Source: Cytophagales bacterium
GTDB lineage: Bacteria > Bacteroidota > Bacteroidia > Cytophagales > Bernardetiaceae
Length of the DNA stretch: 64,000 bases
Direction of reading: 5' to 3'
Assembly: GCA_013299045.1 (NCBI GenBank)
Contig: JAAFJX010000006.1
Location: 62,001-126,000 of the forward strand
In this document: one piece after another, positions 55,984 to 64,000 of the stretch
Position numbering within the stretch: the first letter of the stretch is position 1
How the letters are laid out: every line of letters begins with the position of its first letter
Notes under the pieces: generated by a model
What the model saw: only the letters and a program-made list of their open reading frames with translations
Database searches by the model: none
What the model was told of the DNA's origin: nothing
Position numbers and translations under genes: made by a program

Positions 55984-58887
55984 ATGAAAAACCTATTTTA
56001 CCTTTTGTTTTTATTGCTACACACAACACCTCTTTTTGCCCAAACCTGGCAACAGTTAGATAGTTTGGGGCAAGCCCTTACTAAACAACAAAAGTTGAAA
56101 GAGGCGGATTCTGTTCTGCAAATTGCACTTAAAAAAGTGGAGACGCAGCACGGGAAGGATACCAGTTATGCGAAGGTGGCTATTCACGCCGGAATAGTTC
56201 TTTTTGATAAAGGAGGCTATGATAAAGCAGACTTGCTTTATTCAGAAGGACGGCAGATTATAGAAAAATATGCTGGCAAAAAACATAGGCTCTATGCAGA
56301 TGCGTGTGCTGGTTTGGCTGAGATTTATCGCAAACGTAATTTTTACAGCAAGGCAGAACCGCTTTGTCTAGAAGCTAAAAACCTCAGGGAGGCTCTTTTT
56401 GGCAAAAAACATCTTTTGTATGCAGAGTCTTGCAATAGTTTGGGTATTTTATACAAAGAGCAAGGATTATACAACAAAGCAGAATCCGCTTATTTAGAGG
56501 CTAAAAAGATTCGCGAAGAGATAGTTGGCAAAAAGCATGAGGAATATGCCTTTTCATGCAACAATTTGGCAGTTTTATATGTGATTCAGGGTCTATACAA
56601 CAAAGCAGAAGAGCATTATTTAATCTGTAGAGATATCTTAAAAGAAGTTTTTGGTACAAAAAATCCTCACTATGCTTTTGTCTCTAATAATCTGGCAACC
56701 TTATACAAAGACGAAGGTCTTTACGACAAAGCCGCACCCCTTTATTTGGAAGCCAAGAACACGCGGGCAGAAATTCTTGGAAAAAAGCATACAGACTATG
56801 CCGAGTCATGCAATGGCTTAGCACTCTTACGCACCAGGCAAGGTACTTATGACGAAGCTGAGTTGCTTTATACAGAGGCTAAAGGTATTTGGAAAGAGGC
56901 TCTGGGCGCTAAGCATACAAATTACGCCATTGTTTGCATCAATATGGCAGCTTTGTACAGAGCTAAGGGGATGTACAGTCAGGCTGAGTTATTTTATTTA
57001 GAAGCAAAAGATATTTTATTGGAAACATTGGGCAGAAAACACGCAAACTACGCCATTGTGTGTAATAATCTGGCATCTTTATACAACCATGAAGGTTTTT
57101 ATGATAAAGCCGAACCGCTTTATTGGGAAGCAAAAAATATAAGAGAAGAAGTCTTGGGCAAAAAGCATCCATTGTATGCAGAAGCATGCAATAATCTAGC
57201 TGACCTTTATAGCCGTAAATCCCTCAAGGCGAAAGCAGAACCCCTCTATATGGAAGCAATTCAGAATAAATCCGAACAGATAAAAGTCTTGTTTCCTCAT
57301 TTATCAGAAAAAGAAAAAACAAGTTACTGGCGGTCTATTCGATTCTTTTTTGATAATACCATAGCTTTTTCGCAATACTATGCGACTCAAAAACCGGCTG
57401 TTATGGCCAGTCTTTACAATCAGGTGCTCTTCACAAAAGGAATTGTTTTTTCTTCCTCCCAAAAAATTAAGAACGCTATTCTTAATAGTGGAGATACCGC
57501 TTTGATTAGCCAATATAACAACTGGAAAAAGCAGAGGGAAACCTACACCAAGCTTTACCAAGCGCCATTAGACGAACAAAAAAAACAGAATTTGAACGCC
57601 GATAGCTTGAAAAGCCAAATCAATGAGCTAGAAAAACAATTATCGCATAAGTCCCTTGTCTTTGGCCAGAACGTACAGACTAAATCCTACCAATGGCAAG
57701 AAGTTAAACTGAAATTGACTAAAAATGAAGCGGTAGTAGAGATGGTAAAATCAAACTTTGGTTACATCGCCTTGTTTTTAACTGCCCATACGGACAGCCT
57801 GCCAGAATTTCTTATCCTTGCTGATATAAAAGAATTAGAAAATAAGTACCTGAACTATTACAAAAACTGCATCGAGTTCAAAATAGAAGATACGGTTTCC
57901 TACAACGCCTTCTGGAAGCCAATAGCCGATAAGTTATTGACTTTGAACAAAAAAGGCTTCAAAAAAATCTATTTTTCGCCAGATGGTGTTTTCCATCAAC
58001 TCAGCCTGAATACCCTCAAAAATACTAAAACAGGCAAATTTCTTTTGGAAGAAGCCAATATTCAGCTCATTGGCAGCAGCCGCGACTTGATTGAACTGAA
58101 TAAAAAAAGCCGCGATTTGAGCCAAAACTACGAGAATTATCAGGCGCATTTGCTCGGCTACCCCATTTATGGGACTGAAAATGGAGAACCCATCAAAAAC
58201 CGCGACCGTGCAGCAGGTTTTTCAGGTGTGCAGTCCGCTGTGGGTGTGGCGGGGGCTGTTTCCTTGCTGCCCGGCACGAAGAAAGAAGTGGAAAACGTGT
58301 TTGGGCTTTTCAACCAGAAAAAATTGAAAGTAAACTTGCTTTTGGCCGAAAACGCCACCGAAGAAGCCCTTAAAAACCTCAAAAGCCCAACGATTTTGCA
58401 CGTGGCCACGCATGGTTTTTTTATTCCCGAAATCAAGGATTCTGAAGTGCAAGATATGCAAACAGCCATGAATAGAAATCTTTTAAAAAACCCTTTTATG
58501 CGCTCAGGTTTGTTGCTGGCTGGCTGCCAAAAACCCAACCCAGAAGGCGAAGACGGCATTTTAACAGCCGAAGAAGTCATGAACTTGACGTTGGACAATA
58601 CGGAACTCGTCGTGATGTCCGCTTGCGAAACAGGCTTAGGCGATATACAGGCGGGTGAGGGCGTTTTTGGTCTGCAACGCGCTTTTCAGCAAGCGGGCGC
58701 AAAGTCCGTGCTGATGAGCCTCTGGAAGGTAGATGATGAGGCTACCCAGACCCTGATGACCGAGTTTTACACAGCCCTACTCAAAGGCCAAAGCAAGCGT
58801 CAAGCCTTCAAAACAGCCCAGATGAACCTCAAAAAGCGCTTTCCAGAGCCTTACTACTGGGGCGCTTTTGTCATGGTGGGAGAATGA
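55984..58887 (+). CDS. Exported TPR-CHAT protein 2
   Basis: A 967-residue paralogue of protein 1: signal peptide (MKNLFYLLFLLLHTTPLFA), near-identical segment TWQQLDSLGQALTKQQKLKE to about residue 65, nine TPRs of 42 residues (~60-435) that are different in sequence from those of protein 1, and a CHAT domain with His810 and Cys881 that is almost identical to protein 1 and to the fragment at the left edge. The N-terminal segment and C-terminal half are highly conserved between copies, and only the TPR block and linker vary. The 3' flank is followed by a severed third head. Confidence 0.9.
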   Translation: MKNLFYLLFLLLHTTPLFAQTWQQLDSLGQALTKQQKLKEADSVLQIALKKVETQHGKDTSYAKVAIHAGIVLFDKGGYDKADLLYSEGRQIIEKYAGKKHRLYADACAGLAEIYRKRNFYSKAEPLCLEAKNLREALFGKKHLLYAESCNSLGILYKEQGLYNKAESAYLEAKKIREEIVGKKHEEYAFSCNNLAVLYVIQGLYNKAEEHYLICRDILKEVFGTKNPHYAFVSNNLATLYKDEGLYDKAAPLYLEAKNTRAEILGKKHTDYAESCNGLALLRTRQGTYDEAELLYTEAKGIWKEALGAKHTNYAIVCINMAALYRAKGMYSQAELFYLEAKDILLETLGRKHANYAIVCNNLASLYNHEGFYDKAEPLYWEAKNIREEVLGKKHPLYAEACNNLADLYSRKSLKAKAEPLYMEAIQNKSEQIKVLFPHLSEKEKTSYWRSIRFFFDNTIAFSQYYATQKPAVMASLYNQVLFTKGIVFSSSQKIKNAILNSGDTALISQYNNWKKQRETYTKLYQAPLDEQKKQNLNADSLKSQINELEKQLSHKSLVFGQNVQTKSYQWQEVKLKLTKNEAVVEMVKSNFGYIALFLTAHTDSLPEFLILADIKELENKYLNYYKNCIEFKIEDTVSYNAFWKPIADKLLTLNKKGFKKIYFSPDGVFHQLSLNTLKNTKTGKFLLEEANIQLIGSSRDLIELNKKSRDLSQNYENYQAHLLGYPIYGTENGEPIKNRDRAAGFSGVQSAVGVAGAVSLLPGTKKEVENVFGLFNQKKLKVNLLLAENATEEALKNLKSPTILHVATHGFFIPEIKDSEVQDMQTAMNRNLLKNPFMRSGLLLAGCQKPNPEGEDGILTAEEVMNLTLDNTELVVMSACETGLGDIQAGEGVFGLQRAFQQAGAKSVLMSLWKVDDEATQTLMTEFYTALLKGQSKRQAFKTAQMNLKKRFPEPYYWGAFVMVGE

Positions 58888-58976
58888 AAGTTTATCTTTA
58901 ATCTTTTAAGCACGCTTAAAAATCATGAAAAACCTATTTTACCTTTTCTTTTTATTGCGACACATATATTATTAAC
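58885..58976 (+). pseudogene. Severed 5' head of a third TPR-CHAT gene
   Basis: From the stop codon of protein 2 the sequence repeats the spacer found after protein 1 (GAATGAAAGTTTATCTTTAA onward) and continues through an ATG at 58925 into MKNLFYLFFLLRH, the signal peptide of protein 2 with two changes, then IYY and a TAA. Only the upstream region and the first 13 codons of the paralogue are left. Confidence 0.9.
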
Positions 58977-59037
58977 TGATAAAACACGAATATCTGCACA
59001 TTTTGATACCTAAGCATCATAGATTCGGTTTATCATG

Positions 59038-59069
59038 TTGCAGAAATGAACAAAAAATGACTACCTTTG
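59038..59069 (+). promoter_or_regulatory. Bacteroidota-type promoter of der
   Basis: TTG at 59038-59040, 21-bp spacer, TACCTTTG at 59062-59069; ATG at 59108. Confidence 0.7.
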
Positions 59070-59107
59070 CGGCTTAATCAGTCTATTCAATCTAAAGAAA
59101 CAGCATC

Positions 59108-60415
59108 ATGGCCAATGTAGTAGCCATTGTAGGCCGTCCCAATGTGGGAAAATCTACTTTATTTAACCGTTTGGTGGAGGCGCGTCAGGCTATCACAGAT
59201 GACCAAAGCGGCGTTACCAGAGACCGCCATTATGGCGTAGGGGAGTGGTGCGATGTTTTCTTTTCGGTAATAGACACAGGCGGTTATGTTACGGAGTCTG
59301 AAGATGTTTTTGAGGCTGCCATTCGCCGTCAAGTAGAAATTGCGGTAGAGGAGGCTGATGCAGTGCTATTTGTGGTAGATTGCGCCGCTGGTCTTTCAGA
59401 ATTGGACAAATCCTTTGCACACGTATTAAGACGATACAAAAAAAGTACTTTTTTAGTAGCAAACAAGGCCGACACGCCTATCAAGACCCATGAGGCAGCA
59501 GAGTTTTATGCCTTAGGTTTTGATACAATTTATCCCATTTCAGCACAAAATGGCTCTGGCACAGGCGAACTTCTTGATGATGTCATTAAGCTCTTTCCTC
59601 AAAAAGGCGAAGAAGACCCCTATGCAGGCTTGCCACGTTTGGCCATTTTAGGCCGTCCTAACGTGGGTAAGTCTTCATTTTTGAATGCACTTCTTGGCAA
59701 GGAACGCAGTATTGTTTCAGAGATAGCTGGAACCACGCGCGACTCAATTGATACACATTACAAGCTATACGGTAAAGATTTTGTTTTAACTGATACGGCA
59801 GGCATACGCCGCAAAGCCCGTGTTAAAGAAAATATTGAGTTCTATTCCGTTATGCGCACACTCAAAGCTCTCGAGGATACAGATGTTTGTATCTTAATGA
59901 TAGATGCTGTAAAAGGCCTTGAAGCGCAAGATATGGCCATCATTCGTTTGGCGCAAGACCGCTATAAAGGCTTGATGATTATGGTCAATAAATGGGATTT
60001 GGTAGAGAAAGATAGCCATACGGCCTCTGCCTATGAAAAAACACTGCGCGAGCAGCTCGCACCTGCCGACCACATTCCTATTATGTTTACCTCTGTATTG
60101 ACAAAAAAACGTATTTTTCAGTGTATTGAGAAGGCTGTTGAGGTATATGAAAATCGTCGAACACAGATACCTACGTCCAAACTAAACGACGTGCTACTAC
60201 CCGAAATAGAGCGCTACCCGCCGCCTTCTTTGAAAGGTAAATACATTAGAATTAAGTATATCACGCAGTTGCCATCGCAAGTTCCCACCTTTGCTTTTTT
60301 TTGTAATCTGCCTCAGTACATTAAGCAACCCTACGTGCGCTATCTTGAAAATAAAATTAGAGACCACTTTGGCTTGGCAGGCTCACCAATTCGCTTGTTT
60401 TTTAGGCAAAAGTAA
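59108..60415 (+). CDS. der: Ribosome-biogenesis GTPase Der (EngA)
   Basis: A 435-residue protein with the two consecutive GTPase domains unique to Der: first P-loop GRPNVGKSTLFNRL (residues ~8-21) with NKAD, second P-loop GRPNVGKSSFLNAL (~181-194) with NKWD, and a C-terminal KH-like domain. It is needed for assembly of the 50S ribosomal subunit. Length and order are normal. A single-gene unit with its own promoter. Confidence 0.97.
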   Translation: MANVVAIVGRPNVGKSTLFNRLVEARQAITDDQSGVTRDRHYGVGEWCDVFFSVIDTGGYVTESEDVFEAAIRRQVEIAVEEADAVLFVVDCAAGLSELDKSFAHVLRRYKKSTFLVANKADTPIKTHEAAEFYALGFDTIYPISAQNGSGTGELLDDVIKLFPQKGEEDPYAGLPRLAILGRPNVGKSSFLNALLGKERSIVSEIAGTTRDSIDTHYKLYGKDFVLTDTAGIRRKARVKENIEFYSVMRTLKALEDTDVCILMIDAVKGLEAQDMAIIRLAQDRYKGLMIMVNKWDLVEKDSHTASAYEKTLREQLAPADHIPIMFTSVLTKKRIFQCIEKAVEVYENRRTQIPTSKLNDVLLPEIERYPPPSLKGKYIRIKYITQLPSQVPTFAFFCNLPQYIKQPYVRYLENKIRDHFGLAGSPIRLFFRQK

Positions 60416-60517
60416 AACTGCTTTTGGCCTGCCGCCTAACTCGGCGGTATTCGTGCAGCAGAATTGTATGAAAGTTTCGTAAAAAAAACAGCGCCTTTCA
60501 AATATTTTGCGTGCTTT

Positions 60518-60549
60518 TTGGCAATCTCTATTTCAAATTTCTATCTTTG
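60518..60549 (+). promoter_or_regulatory. Bacteroidota-type promoter of the 60655 gene
   Basis: TTG at 60518-60520, 21-bp spacer, TATCTTTG at 60542-60549. Confidence 0.65.
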
Positions 60550-60654
60550 CATGAAAAGAAGCTCTGGTGCGGCATCAGAATTTACTTTTGGCAACTTACC
60601 TCCGTAAATTTTATCATTTTATACACACCTCAAAAAACTTTAATAGCACAAAAA

Positions 60655-61323
60655 ATGAAAAAAAGTATTGCATCTCTTTTGTTTTGTATGGCGCTGGCAT
60701 TTGTGCAGTTGGCTCAGGCTCAGGATACAGGCTTTCGTTTTGGAATAAGGTTAAATCCACTAGTAAGCACTGTTCGTGTAACAGACCAAGACAAAAACAG
60801 CATTGACATAGGCCAAAAAGGCCGCGCTGGTATTGGTATTGGCCTTATGGCTACCTATAATTTTACCGATAAGTTTGGGGTTTATTCTGGCATAAACTAC
60901 GTAAGCAGAGGCTATAGAACAAAGTTCAAATCTGATACCTCCTCAAATGCAAATGTAGAAACCACAGCGAACATAGCATACATGGAGCTGCCCATAGCAC
61001 TCAAAATGCGTTCAGCTGAAGTTACTGAAGGGCTCCGCATACGCGGTATTGTGGGGACATCATTTGACATTGCGGTAGGCGGCAAAACCACCACCAAGGG
61101 CGGCCCCAATGCAGGCACAAAGCGCGGTACAAAAGACTATCTACCACTGGTTATGGACGTTGTGGCTGGGGCTGGCGTAGAATGGACGCTTGAAAATGTA
61201 GGTACTTTTGACCTCGGTTTTAGCTACCATCACGCACTTTGGAAGGCTGCTAAAACACCCGATAAGAGCGACCCTATCCTTAAAATGGGATACATTTCAT
61301 TGGACTTAGGCTACTATTTCTAA
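60655..61323 (+). CDS. Outer-membrane beta-barrel protein (PorT/OMP_b-brl_2-like)
   Basis: A 222-residue exported protein: signal peptide (MKKSIASLLFCMALAFVQLAQA), then FRFGIRLNPLVS and amphipathic strands (GIGIGLMATYNFTDKFGVYSGINYVSRGY, NIAYMELPIALKMRS) ending in the aromatic MGYISLDLGYYF. This is the pattern of the small eight-stranded porin-like barrel family common in Bacteroidota. Specific function unknown. ATG 60655 starts the signal peptide; the frame is open to 60511, upstream of the promoter's -7 box, so the longer form is rejected. Confidence 0.83.
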   Translation: MKKSIASLLFCMALAFVQLAQAQDTGFRFGIRLNPLVSTVRVTDQDKNSIDIGQKGRAGIGIGLMATYNFTDKFGVYSGINYVSRGYRTKFKSDTSSNANVETTANIAYMELPIALKMRSAEVTEGLRIRGIVGTSFDIAVGGKTTTKGGPNAGTKRGTKDYLPLVMDVVAGAGVEWTLENVGTFDLGFSYHHALWKAAKTPDKSDPILKMGYISLDLGYYF

Positions 61324-61341
61324 AACATTGTTGATTCTCTG

Positions 61342-61386
61342 AAATGGCTTTTTTGCTTTTTATAATGCAAAGAGGCCATTTTTTGT
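61342..61386 (+). terminator. Rho-independent terminator
   Basis: AAATGGC...TTTTTTGC pairs with GCAAAGAG...GCCATTTTTT; T-run follows. 18 bp after the barrel gene, so moaD-like 61399 is not simply read through. Confidence 0.7.
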
Positions 61387-61398
61387 TATAAAACCATC

Positions 61399-61641
61399 AT
61401 GCTAACTATACTTTTTTTTGGTATCACCAAAGACATTACCCAAAACGCACAGATAGAAGTGCCACTTGCTGGATTAGCGTTACTTAATGACTTAAAAGTT
61501 TTTTTGTACGAGAAGTACCCCGCTTTAGCAAACCTCAAAAGCCTCGAGTGGGCACACAACGAAGAGTACGTACATGATTTCAAAATAAGCTTAAAAGCGG
61601 GCGACTGTATTGCGCTTATTCCGCCTGTTAGCGGCGGTTAG
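61399..61641 (+). CDS. MoaD/ThiS-family sulfur-carrier protein
   Basis: An 80-residue ubiquitin-like protein: beta strand LTILFFG, helix LALLNDLKVFLYEKYPAL, and the C-terminal ALIPPVSGG ending in the diglycine that is thiocarboxylated in MoaD. In molybdopterin synthase it is the small subunit. No other moa gene is adjacent, so molybdenum-cofactor use is a family inference; a different sulfur-carrier role is possible. Its stop codon overlaps that of the convergent next gene by two bases. Confidence 0.85.
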   Translation: MLTILFFGITKDITQNAQIEVPLAGLALLNDLKVFLYEKYPALANLKSLEWAHNEEYVHDFKISLKAGDCIALIPPVSGG

Positions 61642-61943
61642 TTGAGCGAAAACTGCGATACAAAATGCGTAGCAGCGTTGTAAAATGTAAGCGGAAAAAT
61701 GGTGTACTCTGTGTATTTATGAAGTGGTAGTTTTGACAACAACGCTATAACAAGCGGTTCGCTTTCGGCATGAACTACCGCCCAAAGACGACCCTCCTCA
61801 AGAGAAAGCATATAGTTAAGAATCTGCTTATCGGTCATCAAATGGTTAATCATGTCGCGCTGGGCTGGTATCTTACCTATAAACTCAGCAGAAAATGGCT
61901 GGGGTGGCAGCGTAAATTCTATCATATAAAGGTTCTGACTCAT
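61638..61943 (-). CDS. Small protein, ferredoxin-like alpha/beta (muconolactone-isomerase/YciI-like?)
   Basis: A 101-residue protein: MSQNLYMIEFTLPPQP, a helix that includes QRDMINHLMTDKQILNYMLS, GRLWAVVHAESEPLVIALLSKLPL and a final YTEYTIFPLTFYN strand. This beta-alpha-beta-beta-alpha-beta order with a central GRLWAV block resembles dimeric alpha/beta-barrel proteins such as muconolactone isomerase or YCII domains, but identity is too low to name it. ATG 61943 is preferred over an in-frame start at 62096, whose extension is hydrophobic and unlike the fold. It is convergent with, and overlaps, the MoaD-like gene. Confidence 0.6.
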   Translation of the reverse strand: MSQNLYMIEFTLPPQPFSAEFIGKIPAQRDMINHLMTDKQILNYMLSLEEGRLWAVVHAESEPLVIALLSKLPLHKYTEYTIFPLTFYNAATHFVSQFSLN

Positions 61944-62304
61944 AAACGTGCTTGATTTAAACAATGAATGATAACCGTTACAAATATAGCAAAAATTTAT
62001 CCAAAGCAAAAAAAGACTAAAATTATGCTTGATTAAAGTAACAAAAATATCTTGGTTTGGCTGAATGCAAAATTTGCATATCGGATTCACCAACAAATAA
62101 AAAACATTTGCTTTAAACTATTTAAAAATGAAGTAGTTATAAATCATTTGGATACAATAAAATAAAAATCAAATAACTTTTTAATAAAACTTAGGAAAGA
62201 TGCACTTTTGGCAATACATTTGAACGATAATTATTGTATTGGCATTATAGCCTTTGACTACTACTTGCAGCATTAATACCTATTAGAGAATTTTATTCGT
62301 TGTC
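61944..62304. other. AT-rich intergenic region, no gene seen
   Basis: 360 bp between divergent genes, very AT-rich. A 7-bp inverted repeat CAATACA / TGTATTG lies near 62211-62242. An imperfect -7 match (AGCCTTTG) is near 62252. No ORF, RNA gene or repeat is supported. Confidence 0.5.
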
Positions 62305-64000
62305 ATGCTTTCACCACACAATGCCAACGTGTACAAAAAGTGGTTTTTCTCATTGGCTTTATGGCTTTTGGGTACTTTTTCCATGCTTTTTGTAGGCATT
62401 TGTTTTTTGAATCCGAGCCCCCTGCCTAACTTGCCTCTAATTGGCATACTGCTAGGCGCGGCTTATTGTGTCGCGGTGGTTTCTATCCTTTTTGTCTTTA
62501 AAAAGGCAATGGCTAAAGAAAAAGCAGACGCACAGCAAATCATATTGCGCTTAGAAACACAACTCAGCAACTCAAATGCACAGAAACAAAGCATGGAGGC
62601 AGACCTTATGGCGCGCATGACGGTTATGGTAGATGTTGGTGAGCAGCTTGAAGCCCAAAAGCGAAAACTAGATAGACAGGCCAAAACCTTGCACCATGCA
62701 CTAGACGACTGCTTTTTTCCTATCCTCATAACAAACCAAGACGGTGTAATCATATTTGCCAATACCTCTGCAACAGTACTTTGGCTTTATGACAATAGCA
62801 ACCTTTTGAATAGAAATATTCTTTCCCTCTTTGTGGAGTCGGCAGCCAAAGACTTTCAAAATTTTTTGTTACGCTTAGAATATGAACAAAAAAGGCAGGA
62901 AATTGAATTTGAGATTGTCAGAAAAGATAGTACACGCTCTTGGGTACACGTCAGCATGAGTAATAATTCGCTGCGGAGCGACTCTGAGGAATATACCTTT
63001 TTTATTGACGACATAGCTTTGCAACGAGCCGCTACACTTGAAGTTCAAAAACTATCACTGGTGGCAGAATACATTTCGGAATCAGTCATCATTACTGACA
63101 AAGATGGCCTGAGTATTTGGACAAACCCGTCCACAAAAAAATTAACAGGCTATGCGCCCGAGGAACTACTCGGCAAAAAACCAGGAGATTGCTTACAAGG
63201 CCCACTCACCGCACCCGAGCATATAGAGGCTGTTAGGGCTGGTATAGACCTCCAAATAGCGTTTAATCAGGAGATTCTAAACTATCATAAAGATGGACAC
63301 ACTTACTGGATTGATTTGAGCATAACGCCTATCTTTAAGGAAAATGGCGAGCTAGATTATTATATAGGCGTGCAGCGAGATATTTCCGTTCATAAAACAA
63401 ACCAAATACTGATAGAAGAAAGTAATCGTAGTCTTGCTCAGAACAATGCACGACTCGAGCAGGAAATTGACCGACGGGTGAAAGACATTAGAAACCAAAG
63501 CGAGCAGATAAGAGCAAGCATACAATATGCAAAACGGATTCAAGACGCTATCCTCCCATCTACAGCCAGCATCAGCTCCAAAATTCCCGATAGCTTTGTG
63601 TTTTTTGCTCCACGAGACATCGTCAGCGGAGACTTCTATTGGTTTGCAGACAAGTACGACAAGTCCATACTCGTTACAGCAGACTGCACGGGGCACGGCG
63701 TTCCGGGTGCTTTTATTTCCCTTATCTGTGAATCTTTACTCAATAAAATAGTACACGATTACGAAATACAACGCCCTGCACGCATTTTGTTGAAGATGAA
63801 CGAAGGACTCAAAGAAGTATTGAGGCGCGACTCTCAGTCTAATATGCGCGACGGTATGGAAGCTGCCATTTGTTATATTGACCACAAAAGAAATAAAATT
63901 ATCTTCTGCGGTGCAAAAAGCGGCTTGTTCTATGTCCAGAACGGTGCGCCAAACTTCATTAAGGGCACAAAAAATAGTATTGATGGTGGCGAAAACTATA
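62305..64000 (+). CDS. PAS-domain SpoIIE/PP2C phosphatase, 3' end outside window
   Basis: An open frame from ATG 62305 runs past the right edge (at least 565 residues). Order: two TM segments (~13-35 and 43-66), a coiled coil, a PAS domain (~132-240), a second PAS (~250-370; ISESVIITDKDGLSIWTNPS), a coiled coil, and a SpoIIE-type phosphatase from ~430 with SGDFYWF and DCTGHGVPGAF. The second PAS has the LOV-like GKKPGDCLQGP but not the photoactive Cys position, so flavin photochemistry is not expected. Its catalytic part resembles the SpoIIE gene at 7785. Likely a membrane-associated signal-dependent protein phosphatase. Confidence 0.9.
   Translation, partial: MLSPHNANVYKKWFFSLALWLLGTFSMLFVGICFLNPSPLPNLPLIGILLGAAYCVAVVSILFVFKKAMAKEKADAQQIILRLETQLSNSNAQKQSMEADLMARMTVMVDVGEQLEAQKRKLDRQAKTLHHALDDCFFPILITNQDGVIIFANTSATVLWLYDNSNLLNRNILSLFVESAAKDFQNFLLRLEYEQKRQEIEFEIVRKDSTRSWVHVSMSNNSLRSDSEEYTFFIDDIALQRAATLEVQKLSLVAEYISESVIITDKDGLSIWTNPSTKKLTGYAPEELLGKKPGDCLQGPLTAPEHIEAVRAGIDLQIAFNQEILNYHKDGHTYWIDLSITPIFKENGELDYYIGVQRDISVHKTNQILIEESNRSLAQNNARLEQEIDRRVKDIRNQSEQIRASIQYAKRIQDAILPSTASISSKIPDSFVFFAPRDIVSGDFYWFADKYDKSILVTADCTGHGVPGAFISLICESLLNKIVHDYEIQRPARILLKMNEGLKEVLRRDSQSNMRDGMEAAICYIDHKRNKIIFCGAKSGLFYVQNGAPNFIKGTKNSIDGGENY

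Noticed and set aside
53290-58976. CHAT genes as part of a CRISPR or gasdermin defence island
   Set aside because: No CRISPR array, cas, gasdermin or other defence gene is seen, and the proteins have signal peptides.
63100-63420. Second PAS domain of the right-edge phosphatase as a LOV photoreceptor
   Set aside because: The GKKPGDCLQGP stretch lacks the photoactive Cys in the GxNCRFLQ position; many light-insensitive PAS domains share this pattern.

Overview
The window is a contiguous stretch of chromosome from a Bacteroidota bacterium, most likely of the Cytophagales type (the phylum is firm, the order is inference). Evidence: promoters follow the Bacteroidota TTG-N(17-23)-TAnnTTTG pattern rather than -35/-10 boxes; there is a DUF4249 lipoprotein, a fused alpha/beta E1 dehydrogenase, TPR-plus-SpoIIE phosphatases, beta-propeller-OmpA proteins and multi-copy TPR-CHAT proteins; Shine-Dalgarno signals are weak and several genes seem to start at TTG. 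The DNA is moderately AT-rich. Ordinary housekeeping genes are interspersed with lineage-specific exported proteins.

Layout. 1-633: 3' end of a TPR-CHAT gene. 0.9-3.4 kb: UMF1-type transporter and a YdjM-like membrane protein, convergent. 3.4-10 kb: a hybrid histidine kinase with three receivers, divergent from a TPR-SpoIIE phosphatase. 10-13 kb: DUF4249 lipoprotein and two paralogous outer-membrane proteins, followed by a decapitated third copy. 13.2-16.3 kb: queA, a glycosyltransferase, a small secreted protein and a strongly paired intergenic segment. 16.3-19.5 kb (minus strand): LptF/G permease, an outer-membrane protein and a lone paaA. 20.3-30.2 kb (plus strand): aspS, a 2-oxoacid dehydrogenase E2, a phosphohexomutase, a serine hydrolase, rtcB and the fused E1. 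30.3-30.7 kb: relic of an IS5-like element. 30.9-39.6 kb: WG-repeat protein, small membrane protein, two tandem WD40-OmpA genes, yajC, tRNA-Ala, rhomboid protease, TolC and an efflux adaptor. 39.8-52.7 kb: serS, a topoisomerase IV A gene, a TSUP exporter, acyl-CoA dehydrogenase, yebC, a PAP2-like protein, dnaN, cyclophilin, a PyrR-like protein and a membrane Fe-S protein. 53.3-58.9 kb: two tandem TPR-CHAT genes followed by the severed head of a third. 59.1-64 kb: der, a small barrel protein, a MoaD-like protein, a small alpha/beta protein and a PAS-SpoIIE phosphatase cut by the right edge.

Two themes stand out. First, a family of non-coding mobile repeats with ends reading about TAGTCGTCCCTTAAAA: two nearly full copies of about 470 bp in opposite orientation (41.15 and 45.42 kb), one degenerate copy (19.8 kb), short or solo ends (2.2, 15.9, 28.0, 41.6 kb), and a 354-bp relic at 30.3 kb with the same ends that still encodes a recognisable piece of an IS5-like transposase, a plausible parent. 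Second, two unrelated tandem gene arrays (outer-membrane proteins at 11-13 kb, TPR-CHAT at 53-59 kb) both end in a truncated extra copy that keeps only the upstream region and the first codons. In the CHAT family the signal-peptide-proximal segment and the protease-like C-terminus are nearly identical between copies while the central TPR array differs in sequence and repeat number (7 versus 9), suggesting recombination that swaps the recognition module under a fixed effector.
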